63,349 nt of DNA, taken from contig CAZEQJ010000018.1 of the NCBI GenBank assembly GCA_964514385.1, forward strand, positions 1 through 63,349, given 5' to 3'. The notes under the pieces were generated by a model. The model ran no database searches, had not been told where the DNA came from, and saw only the letters and a program-made list of their open reading frames with translations. This document shows positions 53,445-61,700 of this stretch, in pieces (the stretch's first letter is position 1; each line of letters begins with the position of its first letter). A program made the translations under genes and the position numbers. This DNA comes from CAZEQJ01 sp964514385. GTDB taxonomy: Bacteria; Bacteroidota; Bacteroidia; Cytophagales; Cyclobacteriaceae.

Positions 53445-56108
53445 TTAATCGCGATAGTTAAGTACAGGCCATGTCCACCTGTCTTCCACAATGCCAGACT
53501 TCGTGATATTATTGCCCTTATAAGTCAGGCTGATCGTATAAGTGCCGGGATCAGCACTTCGGGTATCCCAGTATACTTTTTGAATTCCACTTTTCACAGG
53601 TATGCTTCGTTCGTAAACCTGCTCGCCATCAGCATCAAAAACCTGCAATCCGGCTTTTTCGTCATCTTCTTGCTTAAAGTAATACCAGATTTCCAGTCCG
53701 TTGGGCTCGTTTGGTGTTTTGAAATGATTGCTACCCATCATACCATAATTACCCCACCGTGCCATCTGAGAATAGTTGAGCTGTGGCTTTGGATCAATAT
53801 CGAAAAGGTGAAACTCCTTTTTTCTTACTTCCGGAGTAAATTGCTGTAATGGGGATATATCTCCTACCCATACAGCTCGTCCGTAAGTGCCGAGTACAAG
53901 GTCATTCTCGCGGGGATGCACCAGCAGATCCCTTACAACTGAGGGCGGGAGATTGGCTTTCAGGCGCTGCCATGACGACCCACGATCCAAAGTATAGTAT
54001 ACCCCGAGGTCATTCCCGACAAAAAGTAAATCCGGATTGCGCTTATCTTCAAATACCACATTAATCGGGTAATCAGGTAAGTTAGACGATATATCCACCC
54101 AGGTTTTACCATAATCGGTGGTACTATAGATATACGGGGCAAAGTCATCATTTCTATAACCAGTGTGGGCTAGATAAGCCGTGGCCTCATCATGTTTTGA
54201 GGCGATAACGCGTGCTACCCAACGCTCATGAGGTACGCCGGCCTTTTCGACATTTTGGGTTACATCCTGCCAGTCAAGACCGGAATTCCGGGTCACATGT
54301 ACCTTGCCATCATCAGTGCCTACCCATATGAGACCTGGCGTGAGTGGTGACTCATCCATGGAAGTAATGGTGCAATACATGACGTGGCCGGTGCCTGCAA
54401 TTTTCACAGGGTCGTTTTTCGTCAGGTCCGGTGATATTTCTTCCCATGTTTCACCCCGATCGGGCGAGCGTAACAGTTTTTGTGCACCGGCATAAATAAC
54501 GGTGCTGTTATGGGGAGATATCATAACAGGTGTGTTCCAGGTATATCGGTATACATCCCCTTCCGGGTTCCGTGGCTGAATCCGTTCGCGCTCTCCGATA
54601 GCCTGATTTTCACGATAGTGAGACCCAAACTGGCTGGTATGATACAGCCATCTGTTATCTTCCGGATCAACGCGTGTATACATACCATCAGAATACCCTG
54701 TGATCACCACGTCTTCGACACCTATCCGTCCTGACCAGTTGTTGGACGGTGCTTTCCATGACTCATGATCCTGTAGTCCAAAATAAATATTGTATGGTTC
54801 ATGGTTATCTACTTCTACCATATATACTTCACCCAGGGGAATATGATAGTAATGAAGTGTAGTGCGCCCGGCATCCCAGGTCTGGTATACACCACCATCG
54901 GAACCCAGAAGCATATGTCGGCCGTCTCGCGGATCAATCCAAAGGCTTCTGTTATCACCAAAGTTGGATGTAAAACGCCGGTCTTCAGAGCGGCGGTTCT
55001 GCCATGTTTTTCCGCCATCGAGCGTGACGTACATTCCGGCACCTATTATGAATATTTTATCCGGGTCATCCGGGTCAATGGCAATTTTATTGAAGCTGTA
55101 GCCCGCTTTTCCGCTTACATCTACCTCTTCCGGGTCATTGATCCTGGCCCAGGTCTTTCCTCCGTCAAAGCTTCTGTAGCACTCACCACCGATAAGGTTA
55201 TCCATGGAGATATCACGTAGATTTTCATCCATGACAGGGCCGTCCGCCGTTGTACCGGGTTTTGGATTCAGGTTCTGTACAACAGCTACTACAACATCCG
55301 GATTATTATACTGCACATCAATACCAATACGGCCAAGCTCCCCGGCAGGAAATCCGCCTCCTTCTATCATCGTCCAGTTTTTCCCACCATCATTTGTCTT
55401 GTAGAGTCTGCTTTTAGCACCCCCCGGAACGAATGTCCATGGTGTTCGGGACTTTTCATATGCTGAAGCATACAAAATATCCGGATTTTGGGAGCTGATG
55501 GCAATATCAATAATACCGGTGGCTTCGTCGATATACAATACCTTTTCCCACGTTTCCCCGCCGTCGGTCGTTTTAAATACTCCTCTTTGTTCGTTTTCAG
55601 AAAACAAGTGGCCCATCACAGCTACCCATAGTATATCCGGATTGGTCGGATGAATAATGATCTCAGCAATATGGTGCGAATCATCCAGCCCCATGTGCTG
55701 CCAGGTATTTCCGGCATCCAGCGATTTCCAGATGCCGTTACCATAATATGAGGAGCGGGCATTAAAATCTTCTCCGGTACCCACCCAGACGATATTGGGG
55801 TCTGAAGGTGCAACTTCCACATCGCCTATGGAAGAAGTGCCCATCGTATCGGAAATGCAGGTAAAAGTTGTGCCATTGTTAATGGTTTTCCATACACCCC
55901 CATTACGGGCAGCAGCATACCATGTATATTTATGCTCTTCACCAGGGTTTAGTGGTACCGCAAACTCGCCCACCCATGCACTCATTCGGAAGGCACCAAG
56001 ATTGCGAAATTCAAACCCTGTGGGTGGCGCCTCATAGGACCAACGCTGAGCATGAGCAGACATAGAGGAAAGCATCAGGAAAAACAGAATGATAAAAAAT
56101 GATTTCAT
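53445..56108 (-). CDS. Sortilin/BNR-type beta-propeller protein, secreted
   Basis: An 887-residue secreted protein with a signal peptide ending SAHAQ. It is made of many BNR/VPS10-type blades (Asp-box patterns such as TTDGGETWEKV, TNDGGKNWTMI, SFDGGKTWARI, SPDRGETWEEI, TTDYGKTWVDI), like the sortilin N-terminal fold and GH74 propellers. The last 120 residues form an Ig-like FlgD-type domain (LQVFDADGEQVY to TYTISLTY). No catalytic residues of GH33 or GH74 can be assigned, so calling it a sialidase would be unsafe. It is a single-gene unit upstream of accA on the same strand. Confidence 0.8.
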   Translation of the reverse strand: MKSFFIILFFLMLSSMSAHAQRWSYEAPPTGFEFRNLGAFRMSAWVGEFAVPLNPGEEHKYTWYAAARNGGVWKTINNGTTFTCISDTMGTSSIGDVEVAPSDPNIVWVGTGEDFNARSSYYGNGIWKSLDAGNTWQHMGLDDSHHIAEIIIHPTNPDILWVAVMGHLFSENEQRGVFKTTDGGETWEKVLYIDEATGIIDIAISSQNPDILYASAYEKSRTPWTFVPGGAKSRLYKTNDGGKNWTMIEGGGFPAGELGRIGIDVQYNNPDVVVAVVQNLNPKPGTTADGPVMDENLRDISMDNLIGGECYRSFDGGKTWARINDPEEVDVSGKAGYSFNKIAIDPDDPDKIFIIGAGMYVTLDGGKTWQNRRSEDRRFTSNFGDNRSLWIDPRDGRHMLLGSDGGVYQTWDAGRTTLHYYHIPLGEVYMVEVDNHEPYNIYFGLQDHESWKAPSNNWSGRIGVEDVVITGYSDGMYTRVDPEDNRWLYHTSQFGSHYRENQAIGERERIQPRNPEGDVYRYTWNTPVMISPHNSTVIYAGAQKLLRSPDRGETWEEISPDLTKNDPVKIAGTGHVMYCTITSMDESPLTPGLIWVGTDDGKVHVTRNSGLDWQDVTQNVEKAGVPHERWVARVIASKHDEATAYLAHTGYRNDDFAPYIYSTTDYGKTWVDISSNLPDYPINVVFEDKRNPDLLFVGNDLGVYYTLDRGSSWQRLKANLPPSVVRDLLVHPRENDLVLGTYGRAVWVGDISPLQQFTPEVRKKEFHLFDIDPKPQLNYSQMARWGNYGMMGSNHFKTPNEPNGLEIWYYFKQEDDEKAGLQVFDADGEQVYERSIPVKSGIQKVYWDTRSADPGTYTISLTYKGNNITKSGIVEDRWTWPVLNYRD

Positions 56109-56197
56109 ATCAGGTATTATTTAACAATGCACATGTTCGCAATAATGATCGTTAAAGAATAGAAGTTATGTTCAATTCATATGAACATATCGTTATA

Positions 56198-56566
56198 TTA
56201 CCTCACATAGTCTTCCTGTTCCACCAGTGTTACCATATCATCATCATGGGTGATATAACCCTGATCATAGTTAAAGTAGTACGTCTTACCTGATTTGGTC
56301 TTATAAATATGGGTAAAATAGGAGAATACAAATCCCTTATCGATCAGCTTATCGCGTGACACATTGGTTTTCCCCCTGATATTCAGTTCTGCCAGTATCC
56401 TTCGATTGCGTTTCAGGGTGAGGGTAATACTTCTGATCAATGCCGAAGCCTGTCGGTTTTTTCGGTTATGATAGGTATTCCTGCAATAGTCAGAACAAAA
56501 AACTTTGTCAATCCGCCCTTGTATAATCTCATTACACTCAGGGCATAATCGGTCAGTAGTTGCCAT
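56198..56566 (-). CDS. Zinc-ribbon protein, possibly DNA-binding
   Basis: A 122-residue protein with an N-terminal zinc ribbon CPECNEII-x(8)-FCSDYCRNTYHNRKNR (four Cys), then a helix with many basic residues (LTLKRNRRILAEL) and a winged-helix-like C-terminal half (FVFSYFTHIYKTKSGKTYYF). It is conserved in Bacteroidota as a hypothetical protein. It is divergent from ssb, with short direct repeats in the shared gap. Regulation of ssb or of itself is possible but not shown. Confidence 0.7.
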   Translation of the reverse strand: MATTDRLCPECNEIIQGRIDKVFCSDYCRNTYHNRKNRQASALIRSITLTLKRNRRILAELNIRGKTNVSRDKLIDKGFVFSYFTHIYKTKSGKTYYFNYDQGYITHDDDMVTLVEQEDYVR

Positions 56567-56598
56567 AGAGCCATTTTTAAACGTTTAAAAACGCTTAC

Positions 56599-56625
56599 AA
56601 ATGTAAGTAAATGTAAGTAAACGTA
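56599..56625. promoter_or_regulatory. Tandem AAATGTAAGT repeats between the zinc-ribbon gene and ssb
   Basis: AAATGTAAGT occurs twice in a row, followed by AAACGTAA; AAACGTTT and AAACGCTTAC-like versions lie just to the left. The block lies in the gap between two divergent genes, as expected for a shared operator. The binding protein is unknown. Confidence 0.5.
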
Positions 56626-56695
56626 AAACAACCGAGTCGAAAAATCGCCCTCCCCCACCTTTGCAGCATCATGTTTCACTAAAATTCAAAATGTT

Positions 56696-57058
56696 ATGAA
56701 AAATCAAGTTCAATTGATCGGTCGTCTGGGTATGGATCCGGAAGTAAAAGTGCTAACCAATGACAACGTGATGGCACGTATGTCTATCGCCACCACGCAA
56801 TACAAAAAGAATAAAGACGGCGAGCGCACGGAAGAAACACAATGGCACCGAGTGATCGCATGGGGCAATATAGCCCGTATTGCGGAGCAGTACTGCCGAA
56901 AAGGTCAGGAAGTAGGTGTTACGGGTAAACTTATCACCCGCTCCTACGAAACCAAGGGTGGTGAAAAGAAATATATCACCGAGGTTGTAATATCTGAATT
57001 GCTACTTATGAGCAAGAAAGATCAGGAACAACAGAAAAAAGCGACTGCACGCAAATGA
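56696..57058 (+). CDS. ssb: Single-stranded DNA-binding protein, short form
   Basis: An OB-fold Ssb of 120 residues: NQVQLIGRLGMDPEVKVL, MARMSIATTQYK, ETQWHRVIAWGNIARIAEQYC, GQEVGVTGKLITRSYET and a final strand TEVVISELLLMSKK. It lacks the acidic C-terminal tip (DDIPF type) that housekeeping Ssb proteins use to recruit partners, and ends in basic QQKKATARK. It is therefore probably a second, specialised Ssb. It is divergent from the zinc-ribbon gene and ends in a strong terminator. Confidence 0.93.
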   Translation: MKNQVQLIGRLGMDPEVKVLTNDNVMARMSIATTQYKKNKDGERTEETQWHRVIAWGNIARIAEQYCRKGQEVGVTGKLITRSYETKGGEKKYITEVVISELLLMSKKDQEQQKKATARK

Positions 57059-57083
57059 ATGTTCGTAATGCTATGAGTACTGT

Positions 57084-57118
57084 AAAAAGGTGGCACAATG
57101 ATTGTGTCACCTTTTTTT
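57084..57118 (+). terminator. Rho-independent terminator after ssb
   Basis: AAAAAGGTGGCACAAT pairs with ATTGTGTCACCTTTTTT (one internal mismatch), ending in a T-run, 25 bases after the ssb stop. Confidence 0.9.
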
Positions 57119-57272
57119 GTTATGACCGAAATCAGTGTGGTACAATCCAATTTTTTTATATATTCGTGGATATTGGATAGTTAATAGCTTGCTCGGTGAT
57201 AATTCATCTATAGGTTATGTCGTTTTACCGAAATAATATAACGACGTAGAGTTTTTATTGTATTATTATAGT

Positions 57273-57773
57273 ATGAACCAACACAGGAATTTTACTATCC
57301 TACTCATATGCATCACCTGCCTTGTGTGTTATGCACAGGTGCCTGAGGAAAAAATCAAATCCCTTTATTTATACAATTTTGCTAAAAATATCGACTGGGG
57401 TGGTAGTCAGGAAATAACTATAGCCGTGTATAATGCCGACAAAGTATATCAGGAGATGGTGAACAATATTCAGGGCCGTTCTGTGGGCTCCGCTATAATT
57501 AAAGTAAAAAAGATCACCAGCCTTGCTGAAGGCGCTGGTAATAAAATGATTTATCTTGGCGAAGGCAGCACAGCAGACCTTCAAAAAGCTATCGAACTGG
57601 CCAAATCATCGCAAGCTGTGCTGATTACGGAAGACGATCTGGCAAATAAAGGGGCTGGCATTTCATTTTTCAGGGATGGCTCCAAACTAAAATTTAAAAT
57701 TAACAGCAGCTACCTTTCGGATGTAGGGCTTACCGCCACTAAGAACCTGCTTTCACTTGCCGTTGTGATCTGA
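57273..57773 (+). CDS. YfiR-like (DUF4154) periplasmic protein
   Basis: A 166-residue protein with a signal peptide (about 1-22, ending VCYA). The YfiR/DUF4154 pattern is clear: EEKIKSLYLYNFAKNIDW at the start, ITIAVYNAD, the middle NKMIYLGEG, QAVLITEDD, and the end GAGISFFRDGSKLKFKIN followed by NLLSLAVVI. YfiR in Pseudomonas controls the diguanylate cyclase YfiN; no such partner is next to it here. The ATG at 57273 is preferred to a TTG 15 bases before. It converges with the ABC gene with a 21-base overlap. Confidence 0.83.
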   Translation: MNQHRNFTILLICITCLVCYAQVPEEKIKSLYLYNFAKNIDWGGSQEITIAVYNADKVYQEMVNNIQGRSVGSAIIKVKKITSLAEGAGNKMIYLGEGSTADLQKAIELAKSSQAVLITEDDLANKGAGISFFRDGSKLKFKINSSYLSDVGLTATKNLLSLAVVI

Positions 57774-58691
57774 CCTCACGTCACGAGGATCATAATACAG
57801 CATAAGTGTATCTCCTTTATATCCGGGTACTGATCGCCATGTAAAGGCATAGCCCTTATACTCGAGTAGGTATAACCTCATGGCACTTCTCCTTACCAGC
57901 ACCTCAATATGCTTTTCCGCTGGCTCTCTACGCAGACAATCTGCCGGAATAAATCCTTGCTCCACAGGAACACTTTCTCCCAGCAGATTAAAGGTGTAAG
58001 CTGAGCTAGTGTTATTATAAAGCTCCTCCAGCCTGCCCTTCTCATGCATTTTCCCATCCCGAAGCACGATCAGCTCATCTGTCATGGCTTTAATCACCTC
58101 CGGGTGATGCGCTGCCATCACCATGGTGGCATCATTAGCAAGTACCCTTTTTAATATATAATCCATCATGCGGGTACGGTAAATGTGATCCTGATAAGAA
58201 AAGGGTTCGTCCAGCAGAAGTACATCAAAATCACCCAAAAGTGCTTTTGCTAATGCCACCCGTTGCAGCTCTCCCCCTGAAAGATTTTTAACATTTACGT
58301 CCCGAAAGGGGTGTAACCTGAATATATCCGCCACCTCATCATACAACGAGTCAATAGTATGCTGTGGACGGGTTTTGATCTTGTGAATGATATTGTCATA
58401 TACCGGAAGGTCAGGAAAAAGATCACCGGTCTGATGGACATATTCAATTCCCGTTATACCACGGATGAGCTTTTTATGTGATGATGATACCTCAGTACCC
58501 TTGTATTCAAGTAAACCGCTATAGTTTATCAACCCGGCCATGGCGGATAAAAGAGTTGATTTACCACTGCCGCTGGCTCCAATCAGGCCAACTCTGGAAC
58601 CTTGGGTGATATCAAAACTGAGGTCATCAAGGATCGTTTTTTGTCCTATTTTGATCGAAAATGATCCGCATTGAAAGAGATTTGCTGCCAT
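57753..58691 (-). CDS. ABC transporter ATP-binding protein
   Basis: A 312-residue ATPase with Walker A GASGSGKST, Q-loop YVHQTGDLFPDLPVYDNI, signature LSGGELQRVALAKAL, Walker B VLLLDEPFSYQD and H-loop MAAHHPEV. The ATPase domain ends near residue 215; the C-terminal 90 residues (FNLLGESVPVEQGFIPADCLR to YYDPRDVR) form an OB-like regulatory domain as in PotA/CysA-type importers. No permease lies next to it, so the partner is encoded elsewhere. Confidence 0.9.
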   Translation of the reverse strand: MAANLFQCGSFSIKIGQKTILDDLSFDITQGSRVGLIGASGSGKSTLLSAMAGLINYSGLLEYKGTEVSSSHKKLIRGITGIEYVHQTGDLFPDLPVYDNIIHKIKTRPQHTIDSLYDEVADIFRLHPFRDVNVKNLSGGELQRVALAKALLGDFDVLLLDEPFSYQDHIYRTRMMDYILKRVLANDATMVMAAHHPEVIKAMTDELIVLRDGKMHEKGRLEELYNNTSSAYTFNLLGESVPVEQGFIPADCLRREPAEKHIEVLVRRSAMRLYLLEYKGYAFTWRSVPGYKGDTLMLYYDPRDVRSDHNGK

Positions 58692-58783
58692 ATTGAAAAT
58701 GGTGGGGTAAGTTTTTTGAAACTATCAGAGTTGGTAATATATTCAAACCAAATTAGGATTCTATAAACATCAAAACCATAACC

Positions 58784-59554
58784 ATGAAAAACATTCTGGT
58801 ACCCATAGATTTTTCAGACATTTCACTTTTTGCTTTAAGCCATGCCATCTCCATGGTGAAGAAAATTGAAGGACGGCTTTTTATCTTATTTATTGAAGGC
58901 GGCGCTGATGAAAACAAAGGAGAGTCATTCCTGACAACACATTTCCATGAGTTGGGTGATGTGGATTACCGCTTTGTAGTAGAGCGACACCCTGATATCA
59001 TTGAAGGTATACTAGAAGAGGCCAGGAAACTGGAAGCTGACATGATATGCCTGGGTACATATGGAGGTGAAAAAGAAAATCTGCCGGTTGGAGGGTTTGT
59101 GTTCAGTATAATAGAAAAATCAGATATCCCGGTGCTTACCATTCCCAAAACAGCCACATTGGAAAATATCAACCGAATACTTTTTGCCAGTGACTATAAA
59201 AAGGTTTCGCCTGCGCATATTCTTAATGTGCTGCCTAAGTTTGCGCGTATCTATGAGGCCGAGGTGCATATTCTTAATGTAGAAAATCCCGAAAACCCCC
59301 AATTGAAGGAAGATGATATGGAATTGACAGAGAATACACTTGAGTATTTTCTTGAAACGCTTAAGCATTCCTATCGCATTTCCGAAAATGACGATATCGA
59401 GGCAGGTTTGAATGAATACATTAAAGCCAAGGACATTGATATGCTGGCTATGATGCCAAGGAAGCATGAATCGTTTGAAAAAGCAGTGAAAGGGCGTTTA
59501 GTTAAAAATATTGTGATGAAAACCAAGGTTCCTTTGCTTACCTTCCACGCATAA
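58784..59554 (+). CDS. Universal stress protein, tandem Usp domains
   Basis: A 256-residue cytoplasmic protein of two Usp domains (about 1-125 and 126-256). The first opens with ILVPIDFSDISLFALSHA and ends with VGGFVFSIIEKSDIPVLTIP, close to the nucleotide-binding G-x2-G-x9-G[ST] pattern but weakened. The second, INRILFASDYKKVSP to IVMKTKVPLLTFHA, lacks the glycine motif, so ATP binding is doubtful. It is a single-gene unit. Confidence 0.9.
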   Translation: MKNILVPIDFSDISLFALSHAISMVKKIEGRLFILFIEGGADENKGESFLTTHFHELGDVDYRFVVERHPDIIEGILEEARKLEADMICLGTYGGEKENLPVGGFVFSIIEKSDIPVLTIPKTATLENINRILFASDYKKVSPAHILNVLPKFARIYEAEVHILNVENPENPQLKEDDMELTENTLEYFLETLKHSYRISENDDIEAGLNEYIKAKDIDMLAMMPRKHESFEKAVKGRLVKNIVMKTKVPLLTFHA

Positions 59555-59694
59555 ACATTTTACGCATTCTTTTTCATATTCATAAAAATAACTACTGATA
59601 TAGATCATTTATTCCAATATCAGCAGTCATAACCGTGTATTGTTAATATTCCGTAATTACTAATAGTAAAGAGGTTAACTAAATATTAATAATC

Positions 59695-60387
59695 ATGGAA
59701 GCGAAAAAGAACCCAAAATATAGCTTAGACCAATACAGGCCGCTATTTTTTAATATAGGGCTTGTAGTGTCCATGGGACTGGTGCTGAGCGTTTTTGAAT
59801 ACAAGCACACCGGTGGCGGTGATCTGGTAGAGCTTACTGACGACAATGCAAAAATCGAAGAACTGCTGGATATACCCGTAACCCAACAGCCACCTCCACC
59901 ACCTCCCAAACAGCAAATCATACAGGTTGTAGAAGTGCCCAATGTGGAGGAAATCGAGGACGAACTGGAAATAGAGCTGGATATAGAGATCACGGAAGAA
60001 ACTGTAATTGCTCCCATAGAAACTAACGACATGGAGTTTGAAGAAGTAGAGGAAGAAACTACAGAAGAGATATTTATGATCGTTGAGGAACAACCAATGC
60101 CCGTTGGTGGCTTCCAGGAGTTTTACAAGTTTGTAGGTGAAAACCTGAAATATCCGGCATTTGCACAGGCCAATAATGTTGAGGGTCGTGTATTTGTACA
60201 GTTTGTGGTGGAAAAGGATGGTACGTTGACACAGTTTGAGATTGTAAGAGGTATAGGCTACGGCGCAGATGAGGAAGCCATAAGAGTTTTAAAGATGGCG
60301 CCAAAGTGGAAACCCGGTAAGCAGCGCGGACACCCAGTAAGGGTAAGGATGTTTATACCGATCAATTTTAAGCTGGCTAATCTGTAA
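59695..60387 (+). CDS. TonB family energy transducer
   Basis: A 230-residue inner-membrane protein that passes proton-motive force to TonB-dependent receptors such as SusC. The single membrane helix is FNIGLVVSMGLVLSVF (about 19-34); next come a proline run (QQPPPPPPKQQ), a very acidic linker (EEIEDELEIELDIEITEE), and the TonB_C domain (about 150-230, NVEGRVFVQFVVEKDGTL, GADEEAIRVLKMAPKW, FIPINFKL). The linker is short for crossing the periplasm. ExbB and ExbD are not in the window, so it may be an orphan TonB. Confidence 0.88.
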   Translation: MEAKKNPKYSLDQYRPLFFNIGLVVSMGLVLSVFEYKHTGGGDLVELTDDNAKIEELLDIPVTQQPPPPPPKQQIIQVVEVPNVEEIEDELEIELDIEITEETVIAPIETNDMEFEEVEEETTEEIFMIVEEQPMPVGGFQEFYKFVGENLKYPAFAQANNVEGRVFVQFVVEKDGTLTQFEIVRGIGYGADEEAIRVLKMAPKWKPGKQRGHPVRVRMFIPINFKLANL

Positions 60388-60405
60388 TATTTAGTTACCC
60401 AAAAA

Positions 60406-60436
60406 AAAGGCCGCTCCACGAAAGTGGGCGGCCTTT
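60406..60436. terminator. Bidirectional terminator between the tonB-like gene and rplT
   Basis: AAAGGCCGCTCCAC pairs with GTGGGCGGCCTTT (one G-T pair) around GAAA, with A-run before and T-run after. It serves both converging units. Confidence 0.9.
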
Positions 60437-60457
60437 ATAATGTTTGGGATATCAGAT

Positions 60458-60802
60458 TTATTTCAGCTGATCGACAATGGCTTTGAATGACTCCGGATGA
60501 TTCATTGCCAAATCGGCAAGTACTTTTCTATCCATCTGAATATCTGATTTGGAAAGTTTACCCATAAACTGTGAGTAGCTCATGCCATGCTCACGGGCAG
60601 CTGCATTGATACGCTGAATCCACAATTGACGGAATTCTCTCTTTTTAACACGACGGTCGCGATAAGCATACTGCTGTGCTTTTTCAACCGCATTTTTGGC
60701 TACCGTCCATACATTTTTACGGCGACCGAAATAACCTTTGGCCTGTTTAAGAACTTTTTTTCTTCGGGCTTTTGAGGCCGCATGATTTACTGATCTTGGC
60801 AT
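60458..60802 (-). CDS. rplT: 50S ribosomal protein L20
   Basis: 114 residues, normal length: PRSVNHAASKARRKKVLKQA, GYFGRRKNVWTVAKNAVEKAQQYAYRDRRVKKREFRQLWIQRINAA and the C-terminal SYSQFMGKL and LADLAMNHPESFKAIV. It is last in the thrS-infC-rpmI-rplT operon, 75 bases after rpmI. L20 is an early assembly protein of the large subunit and in E. coli also represses this operon. Confidence 0.99.
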   Translation of the reverse strand: MPRSVNHAASKARRKKVLKQAKGYFGRRKNVWTVAKNAVEKAQQYAYRDRRVKKREFRQLWIQRINAAAREHGMSYSQFMGKLSKSDIQMDRKVLADLAMNHPESFKAIVDQLK

Positions 60803-60877
60803 TTTACTTGATTTTTTGGCAAATGGCGGTCCTAGCGCTTATCTTATCAGACCATTTGCCTGGTGAAACATTGAACC

Positions 60878-61072
60878 TTAAATGTGAAGCATTTTACGGA
60901 CGTTCGGAAGATCCGTTTTATCCACTTCAGTTGAATAACCCAGATTTCGTTTCTGAGTTGTTTCCTTTTTGGTAAGAATATGACGCTTATACGCTTTTTT
61001 ACGCATGATCTTACCTGTTCCTGAGATTTTAAATCTCTTTTTAGCTCCTGATTTTACTTTTACTTTAGGCAT
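60878..61072 (-). CDS. rpmI: 50S ribosomal protein L35
   Basis: 64 residues: MPKVKVKSGAKKRFKISGTG, then KAYKRHILTKKETTQKRNL and a short tail. It lies 4 bases after infC and 75 bases before rplT in the canonical order. All family residues appear intact. Confidence 0.99.
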   Translation of the reverse strand: MPKVKVKSGAKKRFKISGTGKIMRKKAYKRHILTKKETTQKRNLGYSTEVDKTDLPNVRKMLHI

Positions 61073-61076
61073 ATTT

Positions 61077-61628
61077 TTATTTTTTCTTGGTAGCCCCTTT
61101 CGGTGCTATAAACAATGTCATTCGTTTCCCTTCAAGCTTCGGAAGCTGCTCAACTTTACCCAGTTCTTCCAGGGCCTGAGCAAATTTCAGTAGCAGTATC
61201 TCGCCACGTTCCTTGTACACGATAGATCTACCTGCAAAGTGCACATAGGCTTTAACCTTTGCTCCGTCCTGAAGAAAACCCTCAGCATGTTTCAACTTGA
61301 AGTTGAAGTCATGATCATCAGTGTTGGGGCCAAAACGTATTTCCTTTATTACGGTTTTCTGAGCTTTGGCCTTTATTTCCTTCTGCTTTTTCTTCTGCTC
61401 GTACTTAAACTTCGAGTAATCGATGATTTTACAAACGGGTGGATCTGCCTTAGGTGAGATTTCTACCAGATCAAGACCCTGATCTCGGGCCATTTGCAAC
61501 GCTTTGTTGGTATCGTAGACACCAGTCTCTACATTATCTCCAACCAGCCTGATCTCGTAGGCTCTGATTCTTTCATTTACCCGGTAAGGTTCTTCCTGGC
61601 GAACCCTTGGTTTATAATGTTTAGCGAT
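61077..61628 (-). CDS. infC: Translation initiation factor IF-3, with ATC start codon
   Basis: IF-3 binds the 30S subunit and checks the start codon. The full frame gives 183 residues, the standard size: an N-domain with EPYRVNERIRAYEIRLVGDNV, TNKALQMARDQGLDLVEISP, PPVCKIIDYSKFKYEQ, and a C-domain ending in FIAPKGATKKK. No ATG, GTG or TTG lies upstream of the conserved N-domain: the frame stops at 61641-61643. The only start with a good ribosome site is ATC at 61626-61628, 5 bases after AAAGGAGG (61634-61641). E. coli infC likewise starts at a rare codon (AUU) as part of its own feedback control. A TTG at 61499 would remove half of the N-domain. Confidence 0.95.
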   Translation of the reverse strand: MAKHYKPRVRQEEPYRVNERIRAYEIRLVGDNVETGVYDTNKALQMARDQGLDLVEISPKADPPVCKIIDYSKFKYEQKKKQKEIKAKAQKTVIKEIRFGPNTDDHDFNFKLKHAEGFLQDGAKVKAYVHFAGRSIVYKERGEILLLKFAQALEELGKVEQLPKLEGKRMTLFIAPKGATKKK

Positions 61629-61633
61629 TACTC

Positions 61634-61641
61634 CCTCCTTT
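61634..61641 (-). promoter_or_regulatory. Strong ribosome binding site that decides the infC start
   Basis: On the minus strand AAAGGAGG lies 5 bases before the ATC taken as start. It is unusually strong for Bacteroidota, which often lack Shine-Dalgarno sites, and may make up for the rare start codon. Confidence 0.75.
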
Positions 61642-61700
61642 CATTTTATTTTAAGGCTGCAAATATCTTAATTTTTTGATGTAAATAAAAAGCAGAAAGA

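Noticed and set aside
53445..56108. Naming the BNR protein a sialidase or GH74 xyloglucanase
   Set aside because: Only Asp-box propeller repeats are visible; catalytic residues of either family cannot be placed.
61077..61499. Short IF-3 of 140 residues starting at TTG
   Set aside because: It lacks the conserved EPYRVNERIR N-domain, which is present in the same open frame upstream.
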